A stretch of DNA of 64,000 nt. Source: Yimella lutea. Its GTDB lineage: Bacteria; Actinomycetota; Actinomycetes; Actinomycetales; Dermatophilaceae. Shown in pieces: positions 33,360 through 41,787 of the stretch (position 1 is the stretch's first letter; every line of letters begins with the position of its first letter). Both the position numbers and the translations under genes were made by a program. The DNA lies in contig NZ_VFMO01000001.1 in the NCBI RefSeq assembly GCF_006715095.1, positions 2,356,001 through 2,420,000 of the forward strand, written 5' to 3'. The notes beneath the pieces are model-generated. The model saw nothing but the letters and a program-made list of their open reading frames with translations. It searched no databases and had not been told where the DNA came from.

Positions 33360-34118
33360 ATGCGCTCGTTCGAAGACCTCGTGACCGAGGCCGAGGATGC
33401 CGACGTGACCGGTTGGGGTTTCGGTTGGCTCGAAGGTCGAGCCAATGAGCAGCGACCGTCGTGGGGTTATGCGCGCTTGCTGGAGCAGCGGCTGGCACAT
33501 GCCGGTAGCGCGCTGGACATCGACACCGGTGGCGGAGAGGTCGTCAACGAGGCGTCCTGTTTGCCCCGCACCATGGTCGTGACCGAATCCTGGGCACCGA
33601 ACGCGGAACGTGCCCGCGAGATCCTGGGCGCCCGCGGCGTTCGCGTCGTGGCGACAGACACCGGCGGCGGGCTGCCGTTCGACGACTCATCATTCGACGT
33701 GGTCAGCTCACGGCACCCGGTGAAACCCGACTGGTCGGAAATCCACCGGGTTCTCCGTCCTGGAGGGTGCTACCTCGCCCAGCACGTCGGGCCGTCCTCC
33801 GCGTTCGAGCTCATCGAGTTCATGCTCGGCCCGTTGTCGCCCCAACAGCGCAGCGGTCGTGATCCGAAGGCTGAGGCTGCCGAAGCGCGAGCGGCGGGCC
33901 TGACGGTCGACCGATTGCGGACGGCTCGATGTCGAATGGAGTTCTTCGACATCGGCGCTGTTGTCTGGATCCTCCGCAAATGCGTCTGGTGGGTCCCCGA
34001 CTTCGACGTTGTCCGCTACGAGGAACCACTCAGAGAGCTGGACGCGCAGATGCGGACCGGCCATCCGTTCGTGGCGCACTCGACGCGCCACCTCATCGAA
34101 GCCACCCGACCGATCTGA
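33360..34118 (+). CDS. Class I SAM-dependent methyltransferase, 252 aa
   Basis: A Rossmann methyltransferase: ALDIDTGGGEVV is motif I, VVATDTGGGLPFDDSSFDVVSSRH covers motifs II-III and IHRVLRPGGCYLAQHVG is the conserved LRPGG strand. The start is taken at ATG 33360 because GGGAG lies about 12 bases upstream and the upstream part of the frame is Arg-rich without similarity. An ATG at 33348 is also possible. It ends 5 bp from the convergent glycogen synthase gene. The substrate is unknown. Confidence 0.85.
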   Translation: MRSFEDLVTEAEDADVTGWGFGWLEGRANEQRPSWGYARLLEQRLAHAGSALDIDTGGGEVVNEASCLPRTMVVTESWAPNAERAREILGARGVRVVATDTGGGLPFDDSSFDVVSSRHPVKPDWSEIHRVLRPGGCYLAQHVGPSSAFELIEFMLGPLSPQQRSGRDPKAEAAEARAAGLTVDRLRTARCRMEFFDIGAVVWILRKCVWWVPDFDVVRYEEPLRELDAQMRTGHPFVAHSTRHLIEATRPI

Positions 34119-34122
34119 GCGT

Positions 34123-35340
34123 TCAGTCCCTCTTGGAGTACTGAGCGACGATCTCCTCGTACGCCGCCTTGGTCTTCTCGGCGATCGCGTCCCAGCCGAA
34201 CTTCTCCACGGCGCGCTCCCGGCCGGCGCGGCCACGACGCTCGGCCTCTTCGGGATCCGAAACAGCTTCGTTGAGTGTCGCGGCCAGGTCGGCGACGAAC
34301 TTGTCGGGGTCGACCGGGGTGCCGGTGCCGTCGGAGACCTGTTCGATAGGGACCAACCAACCGGTCTCGCCGTCCGCAACGACTTCGGGGATGCCACCGG
34401 TCGCCGTTCCCACGACCGCGGCCTCGCAGGCCATTGCCTCGAGGTTCACGATGCCAAGCGGCTCGTACACCGATGGGCAGACGAAAACCGTTGCAGCAGA
34501 GAGCAGTGCGATGACTTCCTTGCGCGGAAGCATCTCGTCGATCCAGATGACGGGTGCGGTGCGGTTGTCGCGCAGCTCGTCGACGAGGCCCTTGACCTCC
34601 TGCAGGATCTCCGGGGTGTCCGGCGCCCCGGCACACAGGATGAGCTGGACCTCGTCCGGCAGTTCGCGGCAGGCGCGCAGCAGGTAGGGCATGCCCTTCT
34701 GGCGAGTGATGCGTCCGACGAATACGACGGACGGCTTGTCGGGGTCGGCGCCGTACTTTCGCGCGATCTCCTTGCCCTCGTCCGACGAATCCCGCTGCCA
34801 CAGTTCGGAGTCGATGCCGTTGTGGATGACTCGCACCTTGTCGGGATCGATGTCGGGGTAACACCGCAGCACATCCTTGCGCATGCCGTCGCTCACCGCG
34901 ATGATCGCCGCCGCGTGCTCGTACGCGGTGCGCTCGACGTACGACGAAACCTGGTAGCCGCCGCCGAGTTGCTCGGCCTTCCACGGACGCAGCGGCTCCA
35001 GGCTATGTGCGCTGATCACGTGCGGGATGCCGTAGAGCATCGAGGCCAGGTGACCGGCCATGTTCGCGTACCAGGTGTGCGAATGCACCAGGTCGGCCTC
35101 GCCGCAGTCCTGCGCGATCGTGAGATCGACGCCGAGCGTCTTGAGCGCACCGTTCGCGTCCGCCAACTCCGGCAGATCGGGATAGCCGTAGGTATCCGGC
35201 TCGTCCTGCGGTTTGCCGAACGCTCGCACCGCCACCTCCTGCCCGATGCCGCGCAACGCCCGGACGAGCTCGGCGACGTGAACGCCGGCCCCGCCGTAGA
35301 TGTTGGGTGGGTACTCCTTGGTCAGCACGTCCACTCGCAT
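34123..35340 (-). CDS. glgA: Glycogen synthase / maltose-1-phosphate synthase (GT4, actinobacterial GlgA/GlgM)
   Basis: A GT4-family glycosyltransferase of 405 aa. It begins MRVDVLTKEYPPNIYGGAGV and has HSHTWYANMAG, GRITRQKGMPYLL and the nucleotide-sugar binding EPLGIVNLEAMACEAAVVGT. This is the actinobacterial type that uses ADP-glucose, making maltose-1-phosphate or extending glucan. It is divergent from glgC, separated by 96 bp, the standard actinobacterial arrangement, so a shared regulatory region controls ADP-glucose supply and use. Confidence 0.92.
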   Translation of the reverse strand: MRVDVLTKEYPPNIYGGAGVHVAELVRALRGIGQEVAVRAFGKPQDEPDTYGYPDLPELADANGALKTLGVDLTIAQDCGEADLVHSHTWYANMAGHLASMLYGIPHVISAHSLEPLRPWKAEQLGGGYQVSSYVERTAYEHAAAIIAVSDGMRKDVLRCYPDIDPDKVRVIHNGIDSELWQRDSSDEGKEIARKYGADPDKPSVVFVGRITRQKGMPYLLRACRELPDEVQLILCAGAPDTPEILQEVKGLVDELRDNRTAPVIWIDEMLPRKEVIALLSAATVFVCPSVYEPLGIVNLEAMACEAAVVGTATGGIPEVVADGETGWLVPIEQVSDGTGTPVDPDKFVADLAATLNEAVSDPEEAERRGRAGRERAVEKFGWDAIAEKTKAAYEEIVAQYSKRD

Positions 35341-35436
35341 GCTCGAAACGCTACCGCTGCCCAGGGTGCGAGATGTCGACGGACGTCAACCGGACGTTCC
35401 CCGCACCGACGACCTCGAACGTCATAGGTTGGACCC

Positions 35437-36684
35437 ATGGTTTCCAAGGGTCCGAAAGTGCTGGCCATCGTCCTCGCCGGAGGCGAAGGCAAACGTCTGA
35501 TGCCGCTGACGCAGGATCGTGCGAAGCCGGCCGTCCCGTTCGGCGGCATCTACCGCCTCATCGACTTCGCGTTGTCGAACCTGGTGAACAGCGGTTACCT
35601 GAAGATCGTCGTCCTCACCCAGTACAAGTCGCACAGCCTCGACCGGCACGTCACGAAGACCTGGCGCATGTCCACGATGCTCGACAACTATGTCGCTCCC
35701 GTGCCCGCGCAGCAGCGCGTCGGCAAACATTGGTTCGCCGGTTCGGCCGACGCGATCTTCCAGAGCCTCAACCTGATTCATGACGAGCGGCCGGAGTACG
35801 TCGTGGTCGTCGGCGCCGACCACGTCTACCGTATGGACTTCAGCCAGATGCTCAGCCGGCACATCGAGTCCGGGGCGGCCGCTACCGTCGCCGCGATCCG
35901 CCAGCCCATCTCGCTGGCGAACCAGTTCGGCGTCATCGACCTCGACCCGCAGACACCGGGCAAGGTGCGTGCGTTCCTGGAGAAGCCGTCCGACCCGGAG
36001 GGCCTGGCGGACAGCCCGGACGAAGTGCTCGCCTCGATGGGCAACTACATCTTCACCACCAGGGACCTCGTCGACGCAGTCACCGCCGACGCCAGCAACG
36101 AGTCCAGCGATCACGACATGGGTGGCGACATCGTCCCTTGGTTCGTCGACCGCGGTGAGGCGTACGTCTACGACTTCAAGGACACTGAGGTGCCCGGCGC
36201 GACCGAGCGCGACTTCGGCTACTGGCGTGACGTCGGCACCATCGACTCCTACTACGAGTCTCACATGGACCTCACCTCGATCCACCCGATCTTCAACGTC
36301 TACAACTACGACTGGCCGATCCGCACGAGCCCGGGCAACTTCCCGCCGGCGAAGTTCACCACGGGCGCTTCGGAGATCGCCGGCTACGCGGTGGGGTCGA
36401 TCGTGTCGCAGGGGTGCATCGTCAGCGGATCGACGATCCGCAACTCGGTGCTGTCCCCCAACGTCCGCACCCACAGCTTCTCCGAGGTCAGCGACTCGGT
36501 GGTCTTGAACAACGTTGAGATCGGCCGCAACTGCCGCATCCGGCGCGCGATCATCGACAAGGATGTCGTGGTGCCGGCGGGTACGAACATCGGCATCGAT
36601 CATGCGCACGACCGCGACCGTGGGTTCACCGTCTCAGAGTCCGGCATCGTCGTCGTCGGCAAGGGGACGGTCATCCTCCCGTGA
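35437..36684 (+). CDS. glgC: Glucose-1-phosphate adenylyltransferase
   Basis: It makes ADP-glucose from glucose-1-phosphate and ATP. The nucleotide-binding motif [20 protein letters not shown] is near the N-terminus, then [35 protein letters not shown], and a left-handed beta-helix C-terminus ([20 protein letters not shown], then VELNN-like [19 protein letters not shown]). At 415 aa it has the usual length. Its stop overlaps the GTG start of serB by 4 bp. Confidence 0.95.
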   Translation: MVSKGPKVLAIVLAGGEGKRLMPLTQDRAKPAVPFGGIYRLIDFALSNLVNSGYLKIVVLTQYKSHSLDRHVTKTWRMSTMLDNYVAPVPAQQRVGKHWFAGSADAIFQSLNLIHDERPEYVVVVGADHVYRMDFSQMLSRHIESGAAATVAAIRQPISLANQFGVIDLDPQTPGKVRAFLEKPSDPEGLADSPDEVLASMGNYIFTTRDLVDAVTADASNESSDHDMGGDIVPWFVDRGEAYVYDFKDTEVPGATERDFGYWRDVGTIDSYYESHMDLTSIHPIFNVYNYDWPIRTSPGNFPPAKFTTGASEIAGYAVGSIVSQGCIVSGSTIRNSVLSPNVRTHSFSEVSDSVVLNNVEIGRNCRIRRAIIDKDVVVPAGTNIGIDHAHDRDRGFTVSESGIVVVGKGTVILP

Positions 36685-37910
36685 CCGGGGCCGCTGTTCC
36701 GTCGGCTTCGGTCGACACCCTCCTGCTGACGGTTTCCGCAGTCGACCAGCCGGGCATTACCAACGCTCTGTTGCGCCAATTGCCCTCCGATGCACCGGTG
36801 TTGGACCTCGAGCAAGTCGTGGTGCGTGGCCGACTCACGCTGTGCGCCCTGCTCGGCAACGCCGAGAGCGTGTTGCACGCCAGGCCGCGACTGGACGCCT
36901 GGGCGCACGAACACGAACTCGACCTTCACCTCGTCGAGGGCCACGGCGACAACGCACCCCGGCGTCCTGGACGCGCGTACGTCGTCGTGCTCGGTGATCG
37001 GTTGTCGGTCGAGGCGGTCGGCGCGGTCACCGATCGCATCACTGCATCCGGCGCCAGCATCGACCGCATCCGCCGGCTGGCACGGACGCCGGTCACGGCC
37101 ATGGAATTCGATGCGTCCGGCGCCGATGTCGCCGAACTCAAGCGTGAACTCGCAATGGTTGCAGCGCAGTTCGGTATCGACATCGCTGTAGCCGCGGGCG
37201 GCTTGGCGCGCCGTGGACGCCGCCTGCTGGTGATGGATGTCGACAGCACGTTGATCCAGGACGAGGTGATCGAGTTGCTCGCCCGGTACGCCGGACGCGA
37301 ACAGGAAGTTGCCGCCGTCACCGAACGGGCGATGCGCGGCGAGATCGACTTCACCGAGAGCCTGCACGCCCGGGTCGAGGCACTCGCCGGTCTGCCGGTG
37401 AGTGTGCTGGACGAGGTACGTGACCAGGTGCGCCTGACACCCGGCGCCCGCACGTTGGTGCGCACGGTCCGGCGTCTCGGATACAGCGTGGGGGTCGTGT
37501 CCGGCGGTTTCATCGAGATCGTCGGGCCGCTGGCGGCTGAACTCGGCATCGACCACGCTCGCGCCAACGCCCTCGAAATCGAGGACGGCCGGCTGACCGG
37601 ACGCGTTGCCGGGCCGGTGATCGATCGCGCCGAGAAAGCCCGCACCCTGCGCGAGTGGGCTGACCTCGCCGGACTCCCCCTCGAACGCACCGTCGCCGTC
37701 GGTGACGGCGCCAACGATCTCGACATGCTCGCGACCGCCGGCATCGGCATCGCCTTCAACGCCAAACCAGTAGTCCAGCAGCAGGCTGACACCACCGTCA
37801 ACGTGCCCTACCTGGACTCAGTGCTGTTCCTGCTCGGCATTTCCCGCGACGATGTGGAGGAAGCAGACACCGTGGAAACCACCGCTGCCTACAATCCCCA
37901 CCATGCGTAA
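36681..37910 (+). CDS. serB: Phosphoserine phosphatase with N-terminal ACT domains, 409 aa
   Basis: Residues ~10-170 hold two ACT-type regulatory domains ([38 protein letters not shown]). A HAD-type phosphatase follows, with Asp186-x-Asp188-Ser-Thr in [28 protein letters not shown] as motif II and [20 protein letters not shown] as motif IV. It removes phosphate from phosphoserine in serine biosynthesis, and the ACT domains suggest feedback by an amino acid. GTG start overlapping glgC; its 3' end overlaps the cyanophycinase start by 8 bp, so glgC-serB-cphB look co-transcribed. Confidence 0.93.
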   Translation: MTGAAVPSASVDTLLLTVSAVDQPGITNALLRQLPSDAPVLDLEQVVVRGRLTLCALLGNAESVLHARPRLDAWAHEHELDLHLVEGHGDNAPRRPGRAYVVVLGDRLSVEAVGAVTDRITASGASIDRIRRLARTPVTAMEFDASGADVAELKRELAMVAAQFGIDIAVAAGGLARRGRRLLVMDVDSTLIQDEVIELLARYAGREQEVAAVTERAMRGEIDFTESLHARVEALAGLPVSVLDEVRDQVRLTPGARTLVRTVRRLGYSVGVVSGGFIEIVGPLAAELGIDHARANALEIEDGRLTGRVAGPVIDRAEKARTLREWADLAGLPLERTVAVGDGANDLDMLATAGIGIAFNAKPVVQQQADTTVNVPYLDSVLFLLGISRDDVEEADTVETTAAYNPHHA

Positions 37911-38790
37911 ACCAGGTTCTCGTTCCCTGCTCATCATCGGCGGCGCCGAGGACAAGGTCGGACGCGTCACGATCCTGCGTCGTTTCGTCCGGCTGGCCGG
38001 TGGACGCAAGGCGAAACTTGTCGTCATTCCCACCGCGTCGTCCGTGCCCGACGAGGTTGTCGAGGTCTACTCGACAGTCTTCAGCCGACTGGGCTGCGAG
38101 TCGATCGACGAGGTCAACCCGCGCAACCGGATCGCCAGTAACGACGAGGAACTCATCCGACGCGTCGACGAGTCGACCGGCATCTTCATCTCCGGGGGCA
38201 ACCAGCTGAAGCTGAGCCAGTTGATCGTCGGGACGCCGCTCGGCGCCGCACTATTGCGCGCTTATCAGCGTGGGGCGGTGATCGCCGGCACGTCCGCGGG
38301 TGCGTCGATCATGAGCCAGTTCATGATCTCGATGGGCGAGGAAGGCGTGACCCCGCGGCAGCGGTCGTCGCAGCTCACCGCCGGGCTCGGCCTGCTGCCC
38401 GGCGTCATCGTCGACCAACACTTCGACCAGCGCGCCCGGTACGGACGCCTGCTGTCTCTGGTCGCCGGATCGCCGTCACTGCTGGGCATGGGCATCGACG
38501 AGGACACCGCCGCAGAGATCACCGACGAAACCGAGCTGACCGTCGTCGGCAGCGGCGCGGTGTTCGTGGTCGACGCCCGCAAGGCGATCACCGACGCCCA
38601 CGAAGCACGGCGCGATGCACCGCTGCTGGTCACCGGCGCCGTTGTCCACACGCTGCCGTTCGGTGCCACCTTCGACCTGGAGACCGCCACGCTTGTCGAC
38701 TTCGTCGAGAAGTACGCCGATGTCGCCGTCCAGTCCGGCCGCGACCAGCACGACACCGCCACGGCCGCAGCCGCGTTGCGGCACCACTGA
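37903..38790 (+). CDS. cphB: Cyanophycinase
   Basis: A peptidase S51-family hydrolase of 295 aa that cuts cyanophycin (Asp backbone with Arg side chains) to beta-Asp-Arg. It has IIGGAEDKVGRVTILRRFVR near the N-terminus, IFISGGNQLKLSQLI, the catalytic Ser131 in AGTSAGAS and LGLLPGVIVDQHFDQRARYG, all typical of CphB. The start at ATG 37903 overlaps serB by 8 bp. It sits 63 bp before the synthetase, so the store can be made and mobilised from one locus. Confidence 0.93.
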   Translation: MRKPGSRSLLIIGGAEDKVGRVTILRRFVRLAGGRKAKLVVIPTASSVPDEVVEVYSTVFSRLGCESIDEVNPRNRIASNDEELIRRVDESTGIFISGGNQLKLSQLIVGTPLGAALLRAYQRGAVIAGTSAGASIMSQFMISMGEEGVTPRQRSSQLTAGLGLLPGVIVDQHFDQRARYGRLLSLVAGSPSLLGMGIDEDTAAEITDETELTVVGSGAVFVVDARKAITDAHEARRDAPLLVTGAVVHTLPFGATFDLETATLVDFVEKYADVAVQSGRDQHDTATAAAALRHH

Positions 38791-38792
38791 TC

Positions 38793-38825
38793 CCAGCACT
38801 GAACCAGCACTGAACCAGCACTGGG
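38793..38825. repeat. Three tandem 11-bp units between cphB and cphA
   Basis: CCAGCACTGAA is repeated at 38793-38803 and 38804-38814, with a third variant CCAGCACTGGG at 38815-38825. The run lies immediately after the cphB stop, 28 bp before cphA. It may be a simple slippage repeat or influence the intercistronic mRNA. Confidence 0.8.
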
Positions 38826-38853
38826 CTACCGAGCCTGAACCGGAAGTGAGCAC

Positions 38854-41712
38854 ATGACCGAAACGCCTTCGCAGACCCCGACCGAACCCGCGGCCCCGGA
38901 GCTCACCATCCGTTCGACCCGCGTGTACCGGGGTCCGAACGTGTGGTCGTACGAGCAGGCCATCCACGTGGTCGTCGACCTCGGCGTGTTGGAGCAGTAC
39001 CCGACCAACCTGTTGCCCGGGTTCACCGACCAGCTGGTCGAGTTGCTGCCGAACATCGAAGCCCACACGTGTTCCCGCGGCCAACGGGGCGGTTTCGTCG
39101 AGCGGCTGCGCGAGGGCACGTGGCTGGGCCATGTCGCCGAGCACATCGCACTGCAACTGCAGCAGGAGGCCGGCCACGACATGCGGCGCGGCAAGACCCG
39201 AGCCGTACGCGACGAGGTGGGTGTCTACAACGTCATCTACGGCTTCATGGACGAGCGGGTGGGCCTGGCGGCGGGCGAACTCGCGGTGCGACTGGTCAAC
39301 CATCTTGTGCAGCCCGAGGAAGGCTTCGACTTCGCCACCGCCCTCGACGAGTTCCTGGTACGCGCCGGACGCACCGCGTTCGGGCCGTCCACCGGCGCCA
39401 TCATCGAAGAGGCTGTCAGCCGCGACATTCCCTGGACCCGCCTGAACGAGCACTCGCTCGTCCAGCTGGGTCAGGGCGTGCACGCCCAGCGCATCCGCGC
39501 CACGATGACCTCGCAGACCTCCGCACTCGCTGTCGACATCGCCGGCGACAAGAACCTCACCACCAGGCTGCTCGCCTCTGCCGGGCTGCCGGTGCCCAAG
39601 GCGGAGACCGTGCGCACCGCCGATGGCGCGGTGTCCGCCGCTCGACGCGTGGGCTTCCCGGTGGTCGTCAAGCCGCTCGACGGCAACCACGGACGCGGCG
39701 TCGTCCTGAACCTCACCTTCGAGGAGGAGGTGCGGGACGCATTCGTGATCGCGCAGGCGCAGTCGCGGCGCGGCGTCGTCCAGGTGGAGTCGTTCATCAC
39801 CGGCAAGGACTACCGCTGCCTGATCATCGGCGGACGCATGGCGGCGATCGCCGAGCGCGTCCCCGCGCACGTTGTGGGCGACGGCGAGCACACCGTGCAA
39901 GAACTCGTCGACATCACCAACTCCGACCCGCGACGCGGTGTCGGTCACGAGAAGGTACTCACCCGGATCAAGGTGGACGACGCCGCGATCGAGCTCGTCC
40001 GCGAGCAGGGCTTCGGTATGGACGGGGTTCCGCCCGCGGACAAGATGGTGAAGCTGGCCCTGACCGGCAACATGTCGACCGGAGGCATCAGCGTCGACCG
40101 CACGTTCGACGCCCACCCCGACAACATCGAGATCGCCGAGGAAGCCGCACGGATGATCGGGTTGGACGTCGCCGGCATCGATTTCATCTGCCCCGACATC
40201 ACCGCCCCGGTGCGTGAGACCGGTGGGGCGATCTGCGAGGTGAACGCCGCTCCCGGCTTCCGGATGCACACGCACCCGACCGTCGGCGAACCGCAGTTCA
40301 TCGCCAAGCCGGTCGTCGACCTGCTTTTCCCGCCCGGTGCCCTATCGCGTGTACCGATCGTCGCGGTCACCGGCACAAACGGCAAGACGACCACATCGCG
40401 CATGCTCGCCCACATCATGAAGGGCCTCGGCCGCAAGGTCGGGATGACCTCCACCGACGGCATCGTCATCGACGAGCGTCTGGTGATCAAGGCGGACGCG
40501 TCCGGGCCCCGTTCGGCTCGCATGGTGCTGCAGAACCCGCGCGTCGATTTCGCGATCATGGAAGTCGCCCGCGGGGGCATCCTGCGTGAAGGACTCGGCT
40601 ACGACCGCAACGACATCGCGGTCGTGACCAACATCCAGGCCGACCACCTCGGCCTGCGCGGCGTCGATTCGCTCGAAGACCTCGCCGCGGTGAAATCCGT
40701 TGTGGTCGAGGCGGTTCCGCGCGATGGGTATGCCGTGCTCAACGCAGACGACCCGCTGGTGCGCAAGATGCGACGCCGCTGCAGCGGCACGATCGTGTGG
40801 TTCTCGATGGAGCCCCCCGGCTCCGAGGTGCGCGACTTCATCGACGAGCGTTGCCGGCGCGGTGCGCGTGCCGTCGTGCTCGAATCGTCCGAGCGCGGCG
40901 AGATGATCGTGCTGAAGCAGGGTCGCCGGTCGATGCCACTGGCGTGGACCCACCTGCTGCCGTCGACCTTCAACGGTGCGGCCCGCATGAACGTCGCCAA
41001 CGCGCTGGCCGCCGCAGGTGCCGCGTTCGCCGCCGGCGCGCCGCTGCACGACATCCGCCAGGGGCTGCGCACCTTCGACACCTCCTACTACCTGTCCCCC
41101 GGACGTCTGAACCGCCTCGAGGTCAACAACGCCGAGGTGTTCGTCGACTACTGCCACAACCCGCCCGGCATGGAACGACTGGGCGAGTTCGTGGAGGCGT
41201 ACGTCGGCCAGCGGCAGGGTTCGACCGACCACCGCATCTCGCGCATCGGCATGATCGGTGCTGCCGGCGACCGCCGCGACGAGGACGTCCGCGAATTGGC
41301 GCGGGTCGCTGCCCAGCACTTCGACGTGCTGATCATGCGCGAGGACGACAACCTGCGCCGGCGTCCCGCCGGTGAGGCTGCCGCGCTGTTGGTCGAGGGT
41401 GCTCGCGAAGCACAGGCCGGCGGCGCGCGCGTCCGACAGATCGAAACCGTGCTCGACGAACACGACGCGGTGCGTCACGCGGTGCTGCGCGCCAACCCTG
41501 GCGACGTGGTCGTGCTGTGCGTCGACCAGCACGCGAAGGTGCTGAACGAACTGGAGTCGTTCAGCCAGAAGGCGCAGGCCGGTTCACGCTTCAGCGACGA
41601 GCAGCCCGGCGACCCCGACCTCGACCCGCAGGAACTCGCGGCCGAGGCGGAATCGGCGATGGCCAAGGACGACATCGAGGTCCGCGAAGCGATGGAGCGT
41701 CCGCAGAACTGA
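38854..41712 (+). CDS. cphA: Cyanophycin synthetase, 952 aa
   Basis: The three modules of CphA are present. The N-terminal domain (~20-200) has YRGPNVWSYEQAIHVVVDLG. The ATP-grasp domain (~210-480) has KPLDGNHGRGVVLNL, ICEVNAAPGFRMH and the lid, and adds Asp to the backbone. The Mur-ligase domain (~490-880) has its P-loop GTNGKT at 507-512 and HNPPGMERLGEFV, and adds Arg. The length is slightly above the usual ~870-900 because of an acidic C-terminal tail. It acts in the cytoplasm without a ribosome to make the nitrogen store. A long palindrome follows the stop. Confidence 0.95.
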   Translation: MTETPSQTPTEPAAPELTIRSTRVYRGPNVWSYEQAIHVVVDLGVLEQYPTNLLPGFTDQLVELLPNIEAHTCSRGQRGGFVERLREGTWLGHVAEHIALQLQQEAGHDMRRGKTRAVRDEVGVYNVIYGFMDERVGLAAGELAVRLVNHLVQPEEGFDFATALDEFLVRAGRTAFGPSTGAIIEEAVSRDIPWTRLNEHSLVQLGQGVHAQRIRATMTSQTSALAVDIAGDKNLTTRLLASAGLPVPKAETVRTADGAVSAARRVGFPVVVKPLDGNHGRGVVLNLTFEEEVRDAFVIAQAQSRRGVVQVESFITGKDYRCLIIGGRMAAIAERVPAHVVGDGEHTVQELVDITNSDPRRGVGHEKVLTRIKVDDAAIELVREQGFGMDGVPPADKMVKLALTGNMSTGGISVDRTFDAHPDNIEIAEEAARMIGLDVAGIDFICPDITAPVRETGGAICEVNAAPGFRMHTHPTVGEPQFIAKPVVDLLFPPGALSRVPIVAVTGTNGKTTTSRMLAHIMKGLGRKVGMTSTDGIVIDERLVIKADASGPRSARMVLQNPRVDFAIMEVARGGILREGLGYDRNDIAVVTNIQADHLGLRGVDSLEDLAAVKSVVVEAVPRDGYAVLNADDPLVRKMRRRCSGTIVWFSMEPPGSEVRDFIDERCRRGARAVVLESSERGEMIVLKQGRRSMPLAWTHLLPSTFNGAARMNVANALAAAGAAFAAGAPLHDIRQGLRTFDTSYYLSPGRLNRLEVNNAEVFVDYCHNPPGMERLGEFVEAYVGQRQGSTDHRISRIGMIGAAGDRRDEDVRELARVAAQHFDVLIMREDDNLRRRPAGEAAALLVEGAREAQAGGARVRQIETVLDEHDAVRHAVLRANPGDVVVLCVDQHAKVLNELESFSQKAQAGSRFSDEQPGDPDLDPQELAAEAESAMAKDDIEVREAMERPQN

Positions 41713-41715
41713 CCT

Positions 41716-41775
41716 CGCGAACCCGCTACTTGCGTGCGAACCCTAGTGGGTTCGCACGCGACCAGTAGGTTCGCG
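41716..41775. terminator. Long cruciform/bidirectional terminator between cphA and the Mur-TPR gene
   Basis: The inner perfect stem GCGTGCGAACCC (41732-41743) / GGGTTCGCACGC (41748-41759) has a TAGT loop. Outside it CTACT (41726-41730) pairs with AGTAG (41764-41768), and CGCGAAC (41716-41722) pairs with GTTCGCG (41769-41775). Together they make an almost continuous 60-bp hairpin between convergent genes. Confidence 0.85.
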
Positions 41776-41787
41776 GAGACCCGGGGG

